From NCBI GenBank assembly GCA_963662245.2, contig CAXXVQ010000008.1, forward strand, positions 248,001 through 312,000: DNA of 64,000 nt, given 5' to 3'. Shown one piece after another: positions 27,490 to 36,247 of this stretch. Each line of letters starts with the position of its first letter. Position 1 is the stretch's first letter. Position numbers and translations under genes: made by a program. The stretch comes from JAFGVL01 sp963662245 (lineage in GTDB: Bacteria; Bacteroidota; Bacteroidia; Bacteroidales; Paludibacteraceae). The notes under the pieces were generated by a model, which searched no databases, was not told the origin of the DNA, and was given only the letters and a program-made list of their open reading frames with translations.

Positions 27490-29181
27490 TTAATTAAAGA
27501 TTTTAGCTTCTAGTTTTAGTCTTGTGTTTTTTGCATTGATAGCAAAAGTATATGTTTCTTTATATCTTTCAATGAAATTTTCCCATAGGGCTGTTTTAGA
27601 TATCTTTTTAGCATGCTCTCTAATTTTTTCAACAATATCATTTTCAAGCATTGTGTATACTAAAATGGTAAATTTAATTTGTTCTACAACAGTTTGATAG
27701 TTGTAATCTGTTCTTTCAATGACTACTACACCTGTGTTTATATTTTTATTGTTGCAGCCAAATTCTTTTTTAGCCCAAATGCCAAACCCAGAAAGGTTTG
27801 TTGTTATTGTAGGAATACTGAAGGCGATACTTTCCAATGGAGTGTAGCCCCATGGTTCGTAGTAAGATGGAAAAATAGTTAGGTCTAGCCCAATTAATAA
27901 ATCATAATATGGTTTATTAAATATGCCATCAAATCCATTTAAATAACTTGGGATAAAAATGAGTTTTAATTTACTATTTTTTTTGTTATCAAAGTGGTGC
28001 CAGTGGATTGATGAACAGATTTGTTCATTAAATTCATTGTGCATTTCATGCGTGATGTAGTTATTTGGCAGAGGATTATTCTTAATGTTATTTATAAGGT
28101 TTTCTTGTAAATCCTTTCTAGGGCCTTTGCTGTATGCCGGAACAAAGATAAAGGCAACAACTTCTCTGGTAAGTAAATGGTCATGATTCAAATGTGCAAG
28201 AGCATCAATATATGCATCAATTCCCTTGTTTCTAAATTCATTTCTACCACTTGTTCCAACAAAAAGGACATCATCATCAAGAGTGTAGCCAAGTAGAGCT
28301 TCGGCTACATTTGTCAGCTCTTCTTTTGCTTCTCTTCTTCTGTTTTTAAAGCTATCACCAGTTGGTACAAAGTTGTCTTCAAAGCCATTTGGTGTAATAA
28401 CATCCGGTTTTTTATCTAAAAGCTGTTGGCTTTCTACTCCGGTAATGTCGCTTACGGTTGTAAAACAGTCTGAAATATGTGCGCTAATCTTTTCTGCAGA
28501 ATGTTTTGCCTCCATGTTTAGTTCACGCGCCATTTGGTCACCATGATATGCTTCAAGGTAGTCATATAAAGGTTTGTTGTTTCCTGCAATAGAGCGTCCG
28601 ATGGATGTTGCATGTGTTGTAAATATAGTTGCAACTGCAGGTAGGTAATAGCGGATATAGAATAATCCAAATGATGTTTGCCATTCATTAAAATGGGCAA
28701 CAATATTTTCTTTTTCTTTTAAATTGAAAAAACGATAGAAGCTTTCAATCACCATTCCTGTAGCAACACCAAAGCTTGCTGATTCGTGGTAATCGCCATA
28801 TCCGGCAATTGAACTAACTCCGTACAAGTTCCATACGCGATCGTAAATGCGGTGGCGAATGTGCTTGTGAAACATTGGGTCAAAATCTACTAGAATAGCA
28901 ATAGGGCTGCCCGGAATATCCCATCTTCCCACTCTTATGTTGAGTGATTCAGATTCTTTCGCATAAGCAGTCCATTTAGAGAAAAGTTTTTTGTCCTCTA
29001 TAAACCATGGGCTAGGTTTTTCTTTCCAAATGTCTGGTCCAATAAAAATGATTTTATCCGGATTTTCTTTTTGTAGTGTTTTAGCTCTTGTTGATAGTAC
29101 GGTGTATATTCCTCCAACTTGATTGCAAACTTCCCAACTTGTTTCAAAAATATAATCTGGCTTAATGTGATTGTTTTCCAT
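27490..29181 (-). CDS. Glycogen synthase (GT3/Gys-like)
   Basis: A 563-residue glycosyltransferase of the eukaryote-type glycogen synthase group used by Bacteroidota. Marks: the N-terminus FETSWEVCNQVGGIYTVLSTRA, AHFNEWQTSFGLFYIRYYLP, FTTHATSIGRSI, TPNGFEDNF, and the C-terminal PSYYEPWGYTPLESIAFSIPT with the paired Glu residues of the retaining GT-B site. It adds glucose from UDP- or ADP-glucose to glycogen. It starts 4 bases after folK and is followed by glgP after 14 bases. Length is shorter than animal Gys (about 700), as usual in bacteria. Confidence 0.92.
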   Translation of the reverse strand: MENNHIKPDYIFETSWEVCNQVGGIYTVLSTRAKTLQKENPDKIIFIGPDIWKEKPSPWFIEDKKLFSKWTAYAKESESLNIRVGRWDIPGSPIAILVDFDPMFHKHIRHRIYDRVWNLYGVSSIAGYGDYHESASFGVATGMVIESFYRFFNLKEKENIVAHFNEWQTSFGLFYIRYYLPAVATIFTTHATSIGRSIAGNNKPLYDYLEAYHGDQMARELNMEAKHSAEKISAHISDCFTTVSDITGVESQQLLDKKPDVITPNGFEDNFVPTGDSFKNRRREAKEELTNVAEALLGYTLDDDVLFVGTSGRNEFRNKGIDAYIDALAHLNHDHLLTREVVAFIFVPAYSKGPRKDLQENLINNIKNNPLPNNYITHEMHNEFNEQICSSIHWHHFDNKKNSKLKLIFIPSYLNGFDGIFNKPYYDLLIGLDLTIFPSYYEPWGYTPLESIAFSIPTITTNLSGFGIWAKKEFGCNNKNINTGVVVIERTDYNYQTVVEQIKFTILVYTMLENDIVEKIREHAKKISKTALWENFIERYKETYTFAINAKNTRLKLEAKIFN

Positions 29182-29185
29182 TTAA

Positions 29186-29698
29186 CTATATAATATTTCT
29201 TATGTCTAGCGTGTTTATTAGTCTTATTTTGTTAGAATCCATGCATTTTTCTTGCATTTCTGATATAGATTCCTTTTTGATTGGATCTATAAAATCAGCA
29301 GCAATCTCCCTCATAGGCTGCAATACAAACTGTCGTTCATAAATTCGCGGATGCGGAACATGTAAGTTATCGAAGTTAGTAATTTGATTGTTAAAATACA
29401 AAATGTCTATGTCTAAAATTCTATCAGAGTATGAATTTTTTGTTTTGTTTTTTCTTCCAAGTTGTTTTTCAATGCTTTGGCAGGAAATGAGTAAGTCTGT
29501 TATATTCAGTTTTGTTTCAACTAATAAAGCGATATTGTAAAAAGAGTTTTGAGATTCAAATCCCCATGCATCAGATTCGTATATTGACGAAACAGCAGAT
29601 ATAACACCTATTTGAGAATAAATGTTCTCAATAGCCTTGATAAGGTTGGATTCTTTATCACCTAAATTGCTGCCTAAGCTTAAGTAAACCTTGTTCAT
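29186..29698 (-). CDS. folK: Dihydropterin pyrophosphokinase FolK
   Basis: A 170-residue HPPK that transfers pyrophosphate from ATP to 6-hydroxymethyl-7,8-dihydropterin in folate synthesis. Motifs: YLSLGSNLGDKESNL, SSIYESDAWG, FYNIALLVET, QLGRKNKTKNSYSDRILDIDILYF (with the R-x-x-D-x-D metal motif, RILDIDI) and VPHPRIYERQFVL. The length is normal. It is co-oriented with purE upstream (51-base gap containing a hairpin) and glycogen synthase downstream (4-base gap). Confidence 0.95.
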   Translation of the reverse strand: MNKVYLSLGSNLGDKESNLIKAIENIYSQIGVISAVSSIYESDAWGFESQNSFYNIALLVETKLNITDLLISCQSIEKQLGRKNKTKNSYSDRILDIDILYFNNQITNFDNLHVPHPRIYERQFVLQPMREIAADFIDPIKKESISEMQEKCMDSNKIRLINTLDIRNII

Positions 29699-29710
29699 GT
29701 TGTTAAATGC

Positions 29711-29740
29711 AACAAGGAGCGCAATGTTGCACTCCTTGTT
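29711..29740 (-). terminator. Hairpin between purE and folK
   Basis: AACAAGGAG-c-GCAA and TTGC-a-CTCCTTGTT form a 13-bp stem with one mismatch and a 2-base loop. It is followed by only a weak T stretch on the minus strand, so it may be an attenuator or partial terminator inside the operon. Confidence 0.6.
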
Positions 29741-29749
29741 ATTTTTTGT

Positions 29750-30256
29750 TTAGTTAGTTTTGAATTTGAAAGAAACTTTTTTTAGTTCCTCGTTGGCATC
29801 AACGATTTTCTTTTTTAAACCATCTTTATAGTCAGCTAGTTTTGCTTTAAGTTCTTCGTTGTCTGTTGAGAGCATTTGAACTGCAAGTATGCCTGCATTC
29901 ATGGCTCCGTTAATTCCAACAGTTGCTACAGGTATTCCCGGAGGCATTTGTACGATTGCTAAAAGAGCATCCATGCCGTCAAGCGAAGCATTAATTGGAA
30001 CTCCAATTACAGGTAATGTAGTCATTGATGCAATAACGCCAGGAAGGTGCGCTGCCATACCGGCTGCTGCAATAATTACTTTAATTCCGTTAGCTTGTGC
30101 ATTGGTAGCAAATTCTTCAACTTCTTTTGGAGTTCTGTGAGCTGAAAGAGCATTGATCTCAAAAGGAATTTCAAATTCGTCTAATAATTTTGCGGCTTTC
30201 TCCATTACAGGCAAGTCAGATGTGCTGCCCATGATAATACTTACTACAGGTTTCAT
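29750..30256 (-). CDS. purE: N5-carboxyaminoimidazole ribonucleotide mutase PurE
   Basis: A 168-residue class I PurE that converts N5-CAIR to CAIR in purine synthesis. Motifs: VSIIMGSTSDLPVMEKA (nucleotide binding), NALSAHRTPKEV (catalytic His), AAAGMAAHLPGVIAS, VIGVPINASLDGMDALLAIVQMP and GVATVGI-like GINGAMNAGILA. The length is normal. It begins 19 bases after the EEP-family gene and precedes folK. PurK is not in the window. Confidence 0.96.
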   Translation of the reverse strand: MKPVVSIIMGSTSDLPVMEKAAKLLDEFEIPFEINALSAHRTPKEVEEFATNAQANGIKVIIAAAGMAAHLPGVIASMTTLPVIGVPINASLDGMDALLAIVQMPPGIPVATVGINGAMNAGILAVQMLSTDNEELKAKLADYKDGLKKKIVDANEELKKVSFKFKTN

Positions 30257-30275
30257 GATTCTTTTAGTTTTATAG

Positions 30276-31391
30276 TTATTTAGTTATGTTGATATCACAA
30301 GAAATGGGATAATGATCTGAGTATTTAAATTTGCCAATTTTGAAATTGCCGGTTGTAAAGCTCTGATTTGTCATTATGTAGTCAATTCTGTATAAGAAAG
30401 GAAGTTCGTTGTATGTAATTCCTAGTCCTGATTCATTTTGAACAAATGCATCTTTAAGCTTTCCTTTAATTTTTCTATAGGTGTATGATATTGGCGTGTC
30501 ATTAAAATCTCCGCATAGAATAACTTCGTGTGGGGAGTTCTTGATTTCTTCTGCTATGAGTTTGGCCTGGTAAGCTCTTTTTTTGTACGCAGAACCAAGT
30601 TTTTTGTTGATTACCTCAGTAGTTTCAGTGATTTTAGCTTTGCTTGTGCTGTCTACCAGTTCTATCATTTTCTTTTTGTCATCTAAGGTCAATTGGTTTG
30701 ATTCAAGGTGACAGTTAAAAAGGCGAATTGTTTTATCATTTATTTTAATGTCTGAGTAAATTGTGTGATTGTATTTTGATTCGTAGTATATGTCATGTTT
30801 TGCAATGATAGGATACTTTGAAAATGTGGCAACTCCATATGTGCTATTTTTATTTAAGTTGTTTTGATAGACAATATGTCTGTATTCATAGTGTTTTCTA
30901 AATATGGATAGTAAATCTTGGGCATCTAAAAATCCCTTTGAATTGTAGTACCCAAATTCTTGTAGACATACAATGTCTGCGTTGCTTTTTATAATGTAGT
31001 CTACTGTTTTATTGTAATTGTCTATTTTAGAATTTTTCTTATAAAAATCAAATAACTTAACATTGTAGCTTAGCACTGATATTGTCGTTGTGCTATCTGT
31101 TTTTGTAAGTTGATTGCTTTTTTCGCTGTGAATAGGGAAGTCATTCTTGATGTTTGTTGACATCAGAACTAGTGTAAAAAGTGAGAATGCAAAATACCAC
31201 TTTAGCTTTACTGCCCAGTAAAGAACAAAGAGGATGTTTACAATGGCTAAAGGGAGGAATATTAATCCCAAATATGCCGGAATAATGAATTTTTCCGGAT
31301 TAATGTGTGTTGCAAATCCAGAAATGAAGAATAACCCAACTACGATGAGATTTATGGTTAATCCAAGTATGTTGAAGATTTTCTTTACCAC
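30276..31391 (-). CDS. Membrane-anchored endonuclease/exonuclease/phosphatase-family protein
   Basis: A 371-residue protein with three N-terminal membrane segments (about 7-24, 36-62, 67-84) and an EEP catalytic domain from residue 105 to the end. Active-site residues: SYNVKLF (Asn), VCLQEF (Glu), CGDFNDTP (Asp and Asn), YRIDYIM (Asp) and SDHYPIS (Asp-His). It could be a nuclease, a phospholipase/sphingomyelinase or an inositol phosphatase; the active site faces the periplasm if the topology is as drawn. It follows the first rhomboid with no gap (start at 31391, previous stop at 31392), as is common in Bacteroidota, and precedes purE. Confidence 0.85.
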   Translation of the reverse strand: MVKKIFNILGLTINLIVVGLFFISGFATHINPEKFIIPAYLGLIFLPLAIVNILFVLYWAVKLKWYFAFSLFTLVLMSTNIKNDFPIHSEKSNQLTKTDSTTTISVLSYNVKLFDFYKKNSKIDNYNKTVDYIIKSNADIVCLQEFGYYNSKGFLDAQDLLSIFRKHYEYRHIVYQNNLNKNSTYGVATFSKYPIIAKHDIYYESKYNHTIYSDIKINDKTIRLFNCHLESNQLTLDDKKKMIELVDSTSKAKITETTEVINKKLGSAYKKRAYQAKLIAEEIKNSPHEVILCGDFNDTPISYTYRKIKGKLKDAFVQNESGLGITYNELPFLYRIDYIMTNQSFTTGNFKIGKFKYSDHYPISCDINITK

Positions 31392-32276
31392 TTAGGATTT
31401 GTTACTTTGGTCAAATAATCTTTTCTTTTCATCTGATGTGAGGCTGTCGTAACCTGATTCTTTAATTTTATCTAAAATTTCGTCAAGCATCTTTCCTTCT
31501 TGTGTTTTCTTAGCATTCCATTCGTAATCTGTCATGGGTCTTCCCGCATTATGACTTACCTTCATTTTAGGTTTTCTTGAAAACAAATCTACAAAAAAAT
31601 CAATTGCTTTATTGATTCCTTTTGTCAAATCTTTTCCCTTTTTTATTCTTGTTCCAAATAGATATCCGGCAAGTATTCCTCCTAGGTGGGCTATGTTGCC
31701 CCCAGCATTTTCTCCTGCAACACTAAGTAGGCTAATAAAGAAAAAAACAGCTGCTAAATATTTTAATTTCACTTTCCCAATTAGGGTTAAGTGAATTTCC
31801 ATGTTTGGTTTATATGTAGCTATACCAATTACAATTGCTAGTACAGATGCAGATGCGCCGAGAAGTATTCCTTGCGCAGCAATGCTTTCAAAATAGGGAA
31901 AGATATTTAGTCCTAGGATGTATAATGCTGCACCAAATATGCCCCCAATTAAGTATAAACCCACTGCTTGTTTCTGGTTGAAGAACATTAGGAATAATCT
32001 GCCAAACCAGAATAAGTTAATCATGTTAAATAAGATGTGAAAAAATCCCTCGTGGAGAAACATGTAGGTAATTAATGTCCATGGTTTTAACACTAATGAA
32101 CTTATGCTTGCCGGTACAGCAAGCATTTCAAGCACAACGCTATCATTAATTAACATCAGTTTTGATACGATGTGTATGATGTTGATGATAAGGTATATGG
32201 CTAGGTTCGTGTAAATTAACTTGGTTACGCTGCTTCCTTGTTTGAAAGATTTTTTTAGATCGGTTAATATGTTCAT
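31392..32276 (-). CDS. Rhomboid-family intramembrane serine protease (second copy)
   Basis: A 294-residue membrane protein with a rhomboid core: LINTHIL-type N-terminal helices, FHILFNMINLFWFG (the H-x-x-x-N motif), LLGASASVLAIV (catalytic Ser in GxSx) and NIAHLGGILAGYLFG (catalytic His). A hydrophilic C-terminal tail of about 85 residues follows, ending KKRLFDQSNKS. It begins 13 bases after the first rhomboid. Both serine and histidine are present, so it should be an active protease. Substrates are unknown. Confidence 0.9.
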   Translation of the reverse strand: MNILTDLKKSFKQGSSVTKLIYTNLAIYLIINIIHIVSKLMLINDSVVLEMLAVPASISSLVLKPWTLITYMFLHEGFFHILFNMINLFWFGRLFLMFFNQKQAVGLYLIGGIFGAALYILGLNIFPYFESIAAQGILLGASASVLAIVIGIATYKPNMEIHLTLIGKVKLKYLAAVFFFISLLSVAGENAGGNIAHLGGILAGYLFGTRIKKGKDLTKGINKAIDFFVDLFSRKPKMKVSHNAGRPMTDYEWNAKKTQEGKMLDEILDKIKESGYDSLTSDEKKRLFDQSNKS

Positions 32277-32289
32277 ATGGCAAAATATT

Positions 32290-32991
32290 TTAGTGCTTAA
32301 ATTGTTGTTTCTTCCAATAAAGGATTAAAAAGAAGCCAAAAAGCATACCACCTAAATGAGCAAAATGAGCAATGTTGTCAAAACTGAAATTAGCTACTCC
32401 AGAGGTGAGTTCAATTACGGCATACCCTATAACAAAGTATTTTGCTTTAATAGGTATCGGTATAAACATTAAATAAAGTGGTTGCTCTGGGAAAAGCATT
32501 CCAAAAGCTAAAAGTAATCCAAATACAGATCCAGATGCACCGATTGTTACAAATTGATTGAAGAAGTTGTTTTTTTGTGCTAATAATTCTATTGGAGCTC
32601 CATTAGAAAGTTCAATGTTTATTTGTTTTGCCAAAGGAATTAAGTCAATGCTCCAAGTTGCTTGTTGGATAATTGCTGCCCCAATGCCAGTTATGAAGTA
32701 GTAAGTTAGGAATTTTTTAGGCCCAAGATACTGTTCTAGTATGCGTCCAAACATGTATAATCCAAACATGTTGAAAAATAAATGAGTTATATTGGCATGT
32801 AGAAACATGTAAGTGATGAATTGAAATGGATAGAAAGATTCAGCACCCCAATAGTGTAATCCAAGATTATAATTAATATTGAATTTGTGAATAAATGTTA
32901 TTTGAGCCAACCATCCCAGAATGTTGAATAATAGTAGATTCTTCGTGATTGGAGGGATGTTCCCTAGGAAGTTATTCTTAGATTGAAGCAT
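32290..32991 (-). CDS. Rhomboid-family intramembrane serine protease (first copy)
   Basis: A 233-residue rhomboid with six membrane segments. HLFFNMFGLYMFG carries the conserved H-x-x-x-N, TIGASGSVFGLL the catalytic Ser and NIAHFAHLGGMLFG the catalytic His. First gene of a probable seven-gene minus-strand operon that runs through the second rhomboid, EEP enzyme, purE, folK and the glycogen genes. On the minus strand a TACTTTTG box (33023-33016) can serve as its -7 element, divergent from the HU promoter. Confidence 0.92.
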   Translation of the reverse strand: MLQSKNNFLGNIPPITKNLLLFNILGWLAQITFIHKFNINYNLGLHYWGAESFYPFQFITYMFLHANITHLFFNMFGLYMFGRILEQYLGPKKFLTYYFITGIGAAIIQQATWSIDLIPLAKQINIELSNGAPIELLAQKNNFFNQFVTIGASGSVFGLLLAFGMLFPEQPLYLMFIPIPIKAKYFVIGYAVIELTSGVANFSFDNIAHFAHLGGMLFGFFLILYWKKQQFKH

Positions 32992-33104
32992 AAGTTTTGT
33001 TTAGATTTTACATTGCAAAAGTACATAAAAACGAATAATTTTACTGTTGCAAAACATATTTTAAGAACAAAAGAAAAAAAACATTAAAAAAAACTTCCCA
33101 AAAA

Positions 33105-33135
33105 TTTGGAAAGAATTTACAATCAGTTATTTTTG
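33105..33135 (+). promoter_or_regulatory. Promoter of the HU gene
   Basis: TTTG at 33105-33108 and TATTTTTG at 33128-33135 with exactly 19 bases between match the Bacteroidota TTTG/TAnnTTTG consensus; the start codon is 64 bases downstream. Confidence 0.8.
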
Positions 33136-33198
33136 CATGGTCAATACATCGAAATAGATATATTTTTTGTTTGTTAAACTATAAATTTAAAAGCTATT

Positions 33199-33471
33199 AT
33201 GAACAAGGCAGAATTAATTAATGCAATGGCTGAAAAAGCCGGTCTTAGCAAAGCGGATTCTAAAAAAGCTCTTGATGGATTCATCAGCGCAGTATCAGAC
33301 GCTTTATCTTCAGGTGATAAAGTAAGTTTAGTTGGATTTGGTTCTTTCTCAGTTTCTGAAAGAGCAGCTCGTACAGGTATCAACCCTGCAACTAAAAAAT
33401 CTATCACTATTCCTGCAAAAAAGGTGGCTAAGTTTAAAGCCGGTGCAGAATTAGCTGACGCTATCAAATAA
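33199..33471 (+). CDS. HU-family DNA-binding protein
   Basis: A 90-residue nucleoid protein. It has the full HU/IHF fold: MNKAELINAMAEKAGLSKAD, VSLVGFGSFSV and the beta-arm region RTGINPATKKSITIPAKKVAKFKAG. It binds and bends DNA as a dimer. The Pro of the INPATKK arm tip is present. A strong promoter lies just upstream. Directly after its stop, an IS4-family element is inserted, so the native 3' region of the gene is displaced. Confidence 0.96.
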   Translation: MNKAELINAMAEKAGLSKADSKKALDGFISAVSDALSSGDKVSLVGFGSFSVSERAARTGINPATKKSITIPAKKVAKFKAGAELADAIK

Positions 33472-33521
33472 ATTTTTACACCCAAAAATTTAAATAAAAA
33501 AGGGGCTCCAAAATTGCAGTC

Positions 33522-33551
33522 ATGGTCGGAAGAAATTCCGACCATTTTTTT
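33522..33551 (+). terminator. Terminator hairpin in the IS4 left end
   Basis: ATGGTCGGAA/TTCCGACCAT form a 10-bp stem with a 4-base loop and a following T tract. It overlaps the inner part of the left inverted repeat and would block read-through from HU into the transposase. Confidence 0.85.
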
Positions 33552-33595
33552 GTTTATAAAAATGTGTTTAATCAATTGAATATCAATGAATTAAC

Positions 33596-33626
33596 TTGCA
33601 TATTCAATATGTTTTCACTATCTTTG
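33596..33626 (+). promoter_or_regulatory. Promoter of the IS4 transposase
   Basis: TTG at 33596-33598 and TATCTTTG at 33619-33626 with 20 bases between fit the Bacteroidota promoter; the ATG is at 33647. An apparent TTG start of the open frame is thus the -33 element rather than a codon. Confidence 0.7.
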
Positions 33627-33646
33627 TGTCTGATAATCAAATAGTT

Positions 33647-34870
33647 ATGTCAGTATTTAAAGATCACAAAGTAACCGCATCAGAGATACTTAATGTAATC
33701 CCTGAAGCATTATTAAGTCATTTGTCAGAAACCACTAAGGTTGACCATTATTCAAAAGTATTACATGGTAAAAAGATGTTTTATCTTTTACTCTATGGGC
33801 TTTTAAATAATGAGAGGCTAAGTCAAAGAAGTCTAGAAGACACATTTAACGATTCTGTTTTTAAACTTCTGTTCAATCTTGATCAAGAAGATAAAGTTCG
33901 ACGAAGCTCTATTTCAGAGAGACTCTCAAAGATTGATTCTAATTACTTTAAAGAAATTTATCAATGCATTTATACTCAGTTCTCAGATTTATATAGCTCA
34001 ACTGAAAGAGACAAGTATAATCTAATACGAGTTGACAGCTCTATGGTTTACGATTTGTCGGGTAAACTCATTGAAGGTTTAAATCATAATTCATGTGGAA
34101 AGAAAGCTGTTAAGTACAGTCTTGCTTTTGATGGATTATTTCCTTGTGAAGCGCAAGTGTTTACTGAACAAAGCCATTGCAGCGAAGATGTTGCATTACC
34201 TAAAGTGGTTTTCTCTCATATAAAGCAGCAAGTAGGTCACACCAATTTATATGTGATAGATAGAGGACTGCAATCCTCTAGAACCATGAAAGACTTTTCT
34301 AAGCAAGAAATAAGCTTTGTGGCCAGATTAAAAGAAAACCGAAAATACGAAGAACTAGAATCATTAATTAATGATAATACCTCGTTGGATTTAGGCGAAT
34401 TAACGCTACTCAAGGACAGTAAAGTGTTTCTGTATACTGGAGTGAAAATTAATAATACAAAAGGTAATACTCACTATCGCGAAGAACTCCTTGATCAGCC
34501 TTTTCGGCTAATCATAGGGCAAAGAAAAGATGATTCTCAAAAACAATTTTGGTTTATCTCTAATGATTTTAAACTAACTCCACAAGAAATTGCAGATGCT
34601 TATAGACGAAGATGGGACATTGAAGTTTTTTTCCGTTTTATAAAGCAAGAACTTAGTGTCAGCCATTTAGTCTCGTTAAATAAGAATGGAATTGAAGTGA
34701 TTTTATACATGACCTTAATTGTTGCAATGCTTATTCTTATCTACAAGAAAATAAACAACATAAGTTACACTACGGCAAAAAGAAGACTGTCCATGGAAAT
34801 TAGAAATCTTGGAATGGCAATGATAGTTCAACAATGCGGAGGAGACCCAAACTTAATGTTTAAAACATAA
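33647..34870 (+). CDS. IS4-family transposase
   Basis: A 407-residue DDE transposase. The catalytic triad is readable: RVDSSMVYD (first Asp), YVIDRGLQSS (second Asp) and YRRRWDIEVFFRFIK, which fits the IS4 signature Y-x2-R-x3-E-x6-K exactly (third acidic residue). The open frame extends upstream to a TTG at 33596, but the ATG at 33647 follows a well-placed promoter and starts a natural N-terminus (MSVFKDHKVTASEIL). The gene is intact, so the element may still be mobile. Confidence 0.93.
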   Translation: MSVFKDHKVTASEILNVIPEALLSHLSETTKVDHYSKVLHGKKMFYLLLYGLLNNERLSQRSLEDTFNDSVFKLLFNLDQEDKVRRSSISERLSKIDSNYFKEIYQCIYTQFSDLYSSTERDKYNLIRVDSSMVYDLSGKLIEGLNHNSCGKKAVKYSLAFDGLFPCEAQVFTEQSHCSEDVALPKVVFSHIKQQVGHTNLYVIDRGLQSSRTMKDFSKQEISFVARLKENRKYEELESLINDNTSLDLGELTLLKDSKVFLYTGVKINNTKGNTHYREELLDQPFRLIIGQRKDDSQKQFWFISNDFKLTPQEIADAYRRRWDIEVFFRFIKQELSVSHLVSLNKNGIEVILYMTLIVAMLILIYKKINNISYTTAKRRLSMEIRNLGMAMIVQQCGGDPNLMFKT

Positions 34871-34875
34871 AAAAA

Positions 34876-34898
34876 GTCGGAAGATAAAATCTTCCGAC
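34876..34898. terminator. Hairpin in the IS4 right end
   Basis: GTCGGAAGAT/ATCTTCCGAC form a perfect 10-bp stem with AAA loop just after the transposase stop and overlapping the right inverted repeat. The arm shares its GTCGGAA core with the left-end hairpin. Confidence 0.75.
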
Positions 34899-34988
34899 CA
34901 TGACTGCCAAAATTGGAGTCCCTTTTTTTATGTGTCTTAGTCTATGTCAGTGTGTCGTCCTAAAATAGGTTGACAGTTTTTAATAAAA

Positions 34989-35807
34989 TTAATTAAGACC
35001 AGAGAAGCTTTCTTCTCTGGTTTTTTTATGCACAAAATCAGGAGTCTTCATCCCTAGAGATAAATGAGGTCTTTTAGAGTTATAAGTTGCTATTGACTCT
35101 TTTACTAGCTCATTAAGTTCATTAAAGCTATTACAATTATACAATAAAAATTCTTGTTTTAATATTCCATTAACTCTTTCTGCTAAAGCATTTTGATAAC
35201 AGTCATATCCATCTGTCATTGAAGGAAGCATATTTGCTTTAGCTAAAGTTTCTTGATATAGACTGGAACAGTATTGTAATCCTCTGTCAGAATGATGTAT
35301 AGTCACTTTATTTGTTTGCTTGTTTCTAATAGCCATTTTTAAAGCCTTAACCACATTTTCAGTATTCATATTATTACTTAGCTGATAACCCATTATTTTT
35401 CTGCTGTATGCATCTGTAACTAAGGATAAATAATGAGTTCCTTGTCTTGAGTTTAGGTATGTTATGTCGCTTACAAAAACTTCTTCTGCTTCTTTAACTT
35501 GTTTGTTTGTGTACAAGTTAGGATGTTTTCTTAACCAATGTTTTGAGTGAGTTGTCTTTGTATAATTTTTCTTTGGTTTTACCAGTAGGTGCTCTCTTCT
35601 TAAGAAGTTAAACAGAGCATCTCTACCAATTTTGATTCCTTGCTTCTTGAGGTCAGCTTCTAGCAGGCTGTAGAGTTTTCGAGTGCCTATTCTTGGCATC
35701 TGCATTCGTGTAGTCTCAACTAACTGCTTTACTTTTTGCAACTGTTGCTCCCGTAGAACTATTCTAGCATTTGATTGATATAATGCTTGTCTACTTATCC
35801 CAAACAA
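34989..35807 (-). CDS. IS3-family transposase OrfB (integrase domain)
   Basis: A 272-residue DDE integrase, rve fold: VSDITYLNSRQGTHYLSLVTDAYS (first Asp), HHSDRGLQYCS (second Asp) and NALAERVNGILKQEF (Glu). The listed start is a TTG (LFGISRQALYQ); the frame is in fact open further upstream (GISLSKSCRLFGIS) and overlaps the end of orfA, so OrfB is likely made only as an OrfAB fusion by -1 frameshifting at 35834-35840. All catalytic residues are present, so it may be active. Confidence 0.92.
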   Translation of the reverse strand: MFGISRQALYQSNARIVLREQQLQKVKQLVETTRMQMPRIGTRKLYSLLEADLKKQGIKIGRDALFNFLRREHLLVKPKKNYTKTTHSKHWLRKHPNLYTNKQVKEAEEVFVSDITYLNSRQGTHYLSLVTDAYSRKIMGYQLSNNMNTENVVKALKMAIRNKQTNKVTIHHSDRGLQYCSSLYQETLAKANMLPSMTDGYDCYQNALAERVNGILKQEFLLYNCNSFNELNELVKESIATYNSKRPHLSLGMKTPDFVHKKTREESFSGLN

Positions 35808-35827
35808 TCTACAAGATTTTGAAAGGC

Positions 35828-36247
35828 TTATTCCTTTTTCTTGTCGGAGCGTTGTGACTGTTGGGATGAGAACTTTTTTCTGATTCCGGTTCCATAGCGT
35901 TCATCTGCTATATCAATCATCGTATCTAGAAACAGGGTTTTAAGTTTCTCTTCCTCTAACTCTTTTTCTAATCGTTTAATCTTTTGAGCTGGGGTTTCTT
36001 TTCTTTTAGCAGTAGGCATAAATCTTTCATTGGGTTTTGACCAGTCTAAAGTACCATGTTTTCTTAACCAAACCAAAACTGTACTTCTGCCTTGTATCCC
36101 ATAAGTGGATTGCGCTTGTTTATAAGTCATCTCGCCTTTTTCTATGCGAGAAACTAGATCTAATTTAAAGCCTAATGTGTAATCCTTTTGACTGCGTTTC
36201 TTTCTTTGTTTACTTAAGTCTTCCATAATAAGTCTAATTATTGTCAA
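35828..36247 (-). CDS. IS3-family transposase OrfA (helix-turn-helix, leucine zipper)
   Basis: A 139-residue DNA-binding subunit. Residues 18-70 carry an HTH domain (YTLGFKLDLVSRIEKGEMT, then YGIQGRSTVLVWLRKHG). Residues 88-112 are a zipper-like coiled coil (KIKRLEKELEEEKLKTL). Its last codons read GAC-AAG-AAA-AAG-GAA-TAA; a -1 slip on the G-AAA-AAG heptamer enters the orfB frame and would give the OrfAB transposase. The remnant at 61444-61700 is a related but different orfA. Confidence 0.9.
   Translation of the reverse strand: MTIIRLIMEDLSKQRKKRSQKDYTLGFKLDLVSRIEKGEMTYKQAQSTYGIQGRSTVLVWLRKHGTLDWSKPNERFMPTAKRKETPAQKIKRLEKELEEEKLKTLFLDTMIDIADERYGTGIRKKFSSQQSQRSDKKKE

Larger units (their letters stand above)
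33501..34925. mobile_element. IS4-family insertion sequence, complete
   Basis: A 1.4-kb element with imperfect terminal inverted repeats of about 32 bases: left AGGGGCTCCAAAATTGCAGT... at 33501-33532, and right 34891-34922 reading AGGGACTCCAATTTTGGCAGT... on the complement. It carries one transposase gene. Inside each end a strong terminator-like hairpin follows the inverted repeat. The exact outer ends and any target duplication are hidden by A/T homopolymer runs. It stands 30 bases after the HU stop codon. Confidence 0.88.

Noticed and set aside
33174..33575. Minus-strand frame over the HU gene
   Set aside because: HU has a strong promoter and full motifs; the overlapping frame covers it entirely and has no recognisable domain.
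33596..33646. Upstream extension of the IS4 transposase to a TTG start
   Set aside because: The TTG and following TATCTTTG form the promoter; the ATG at 33647 is a better start.
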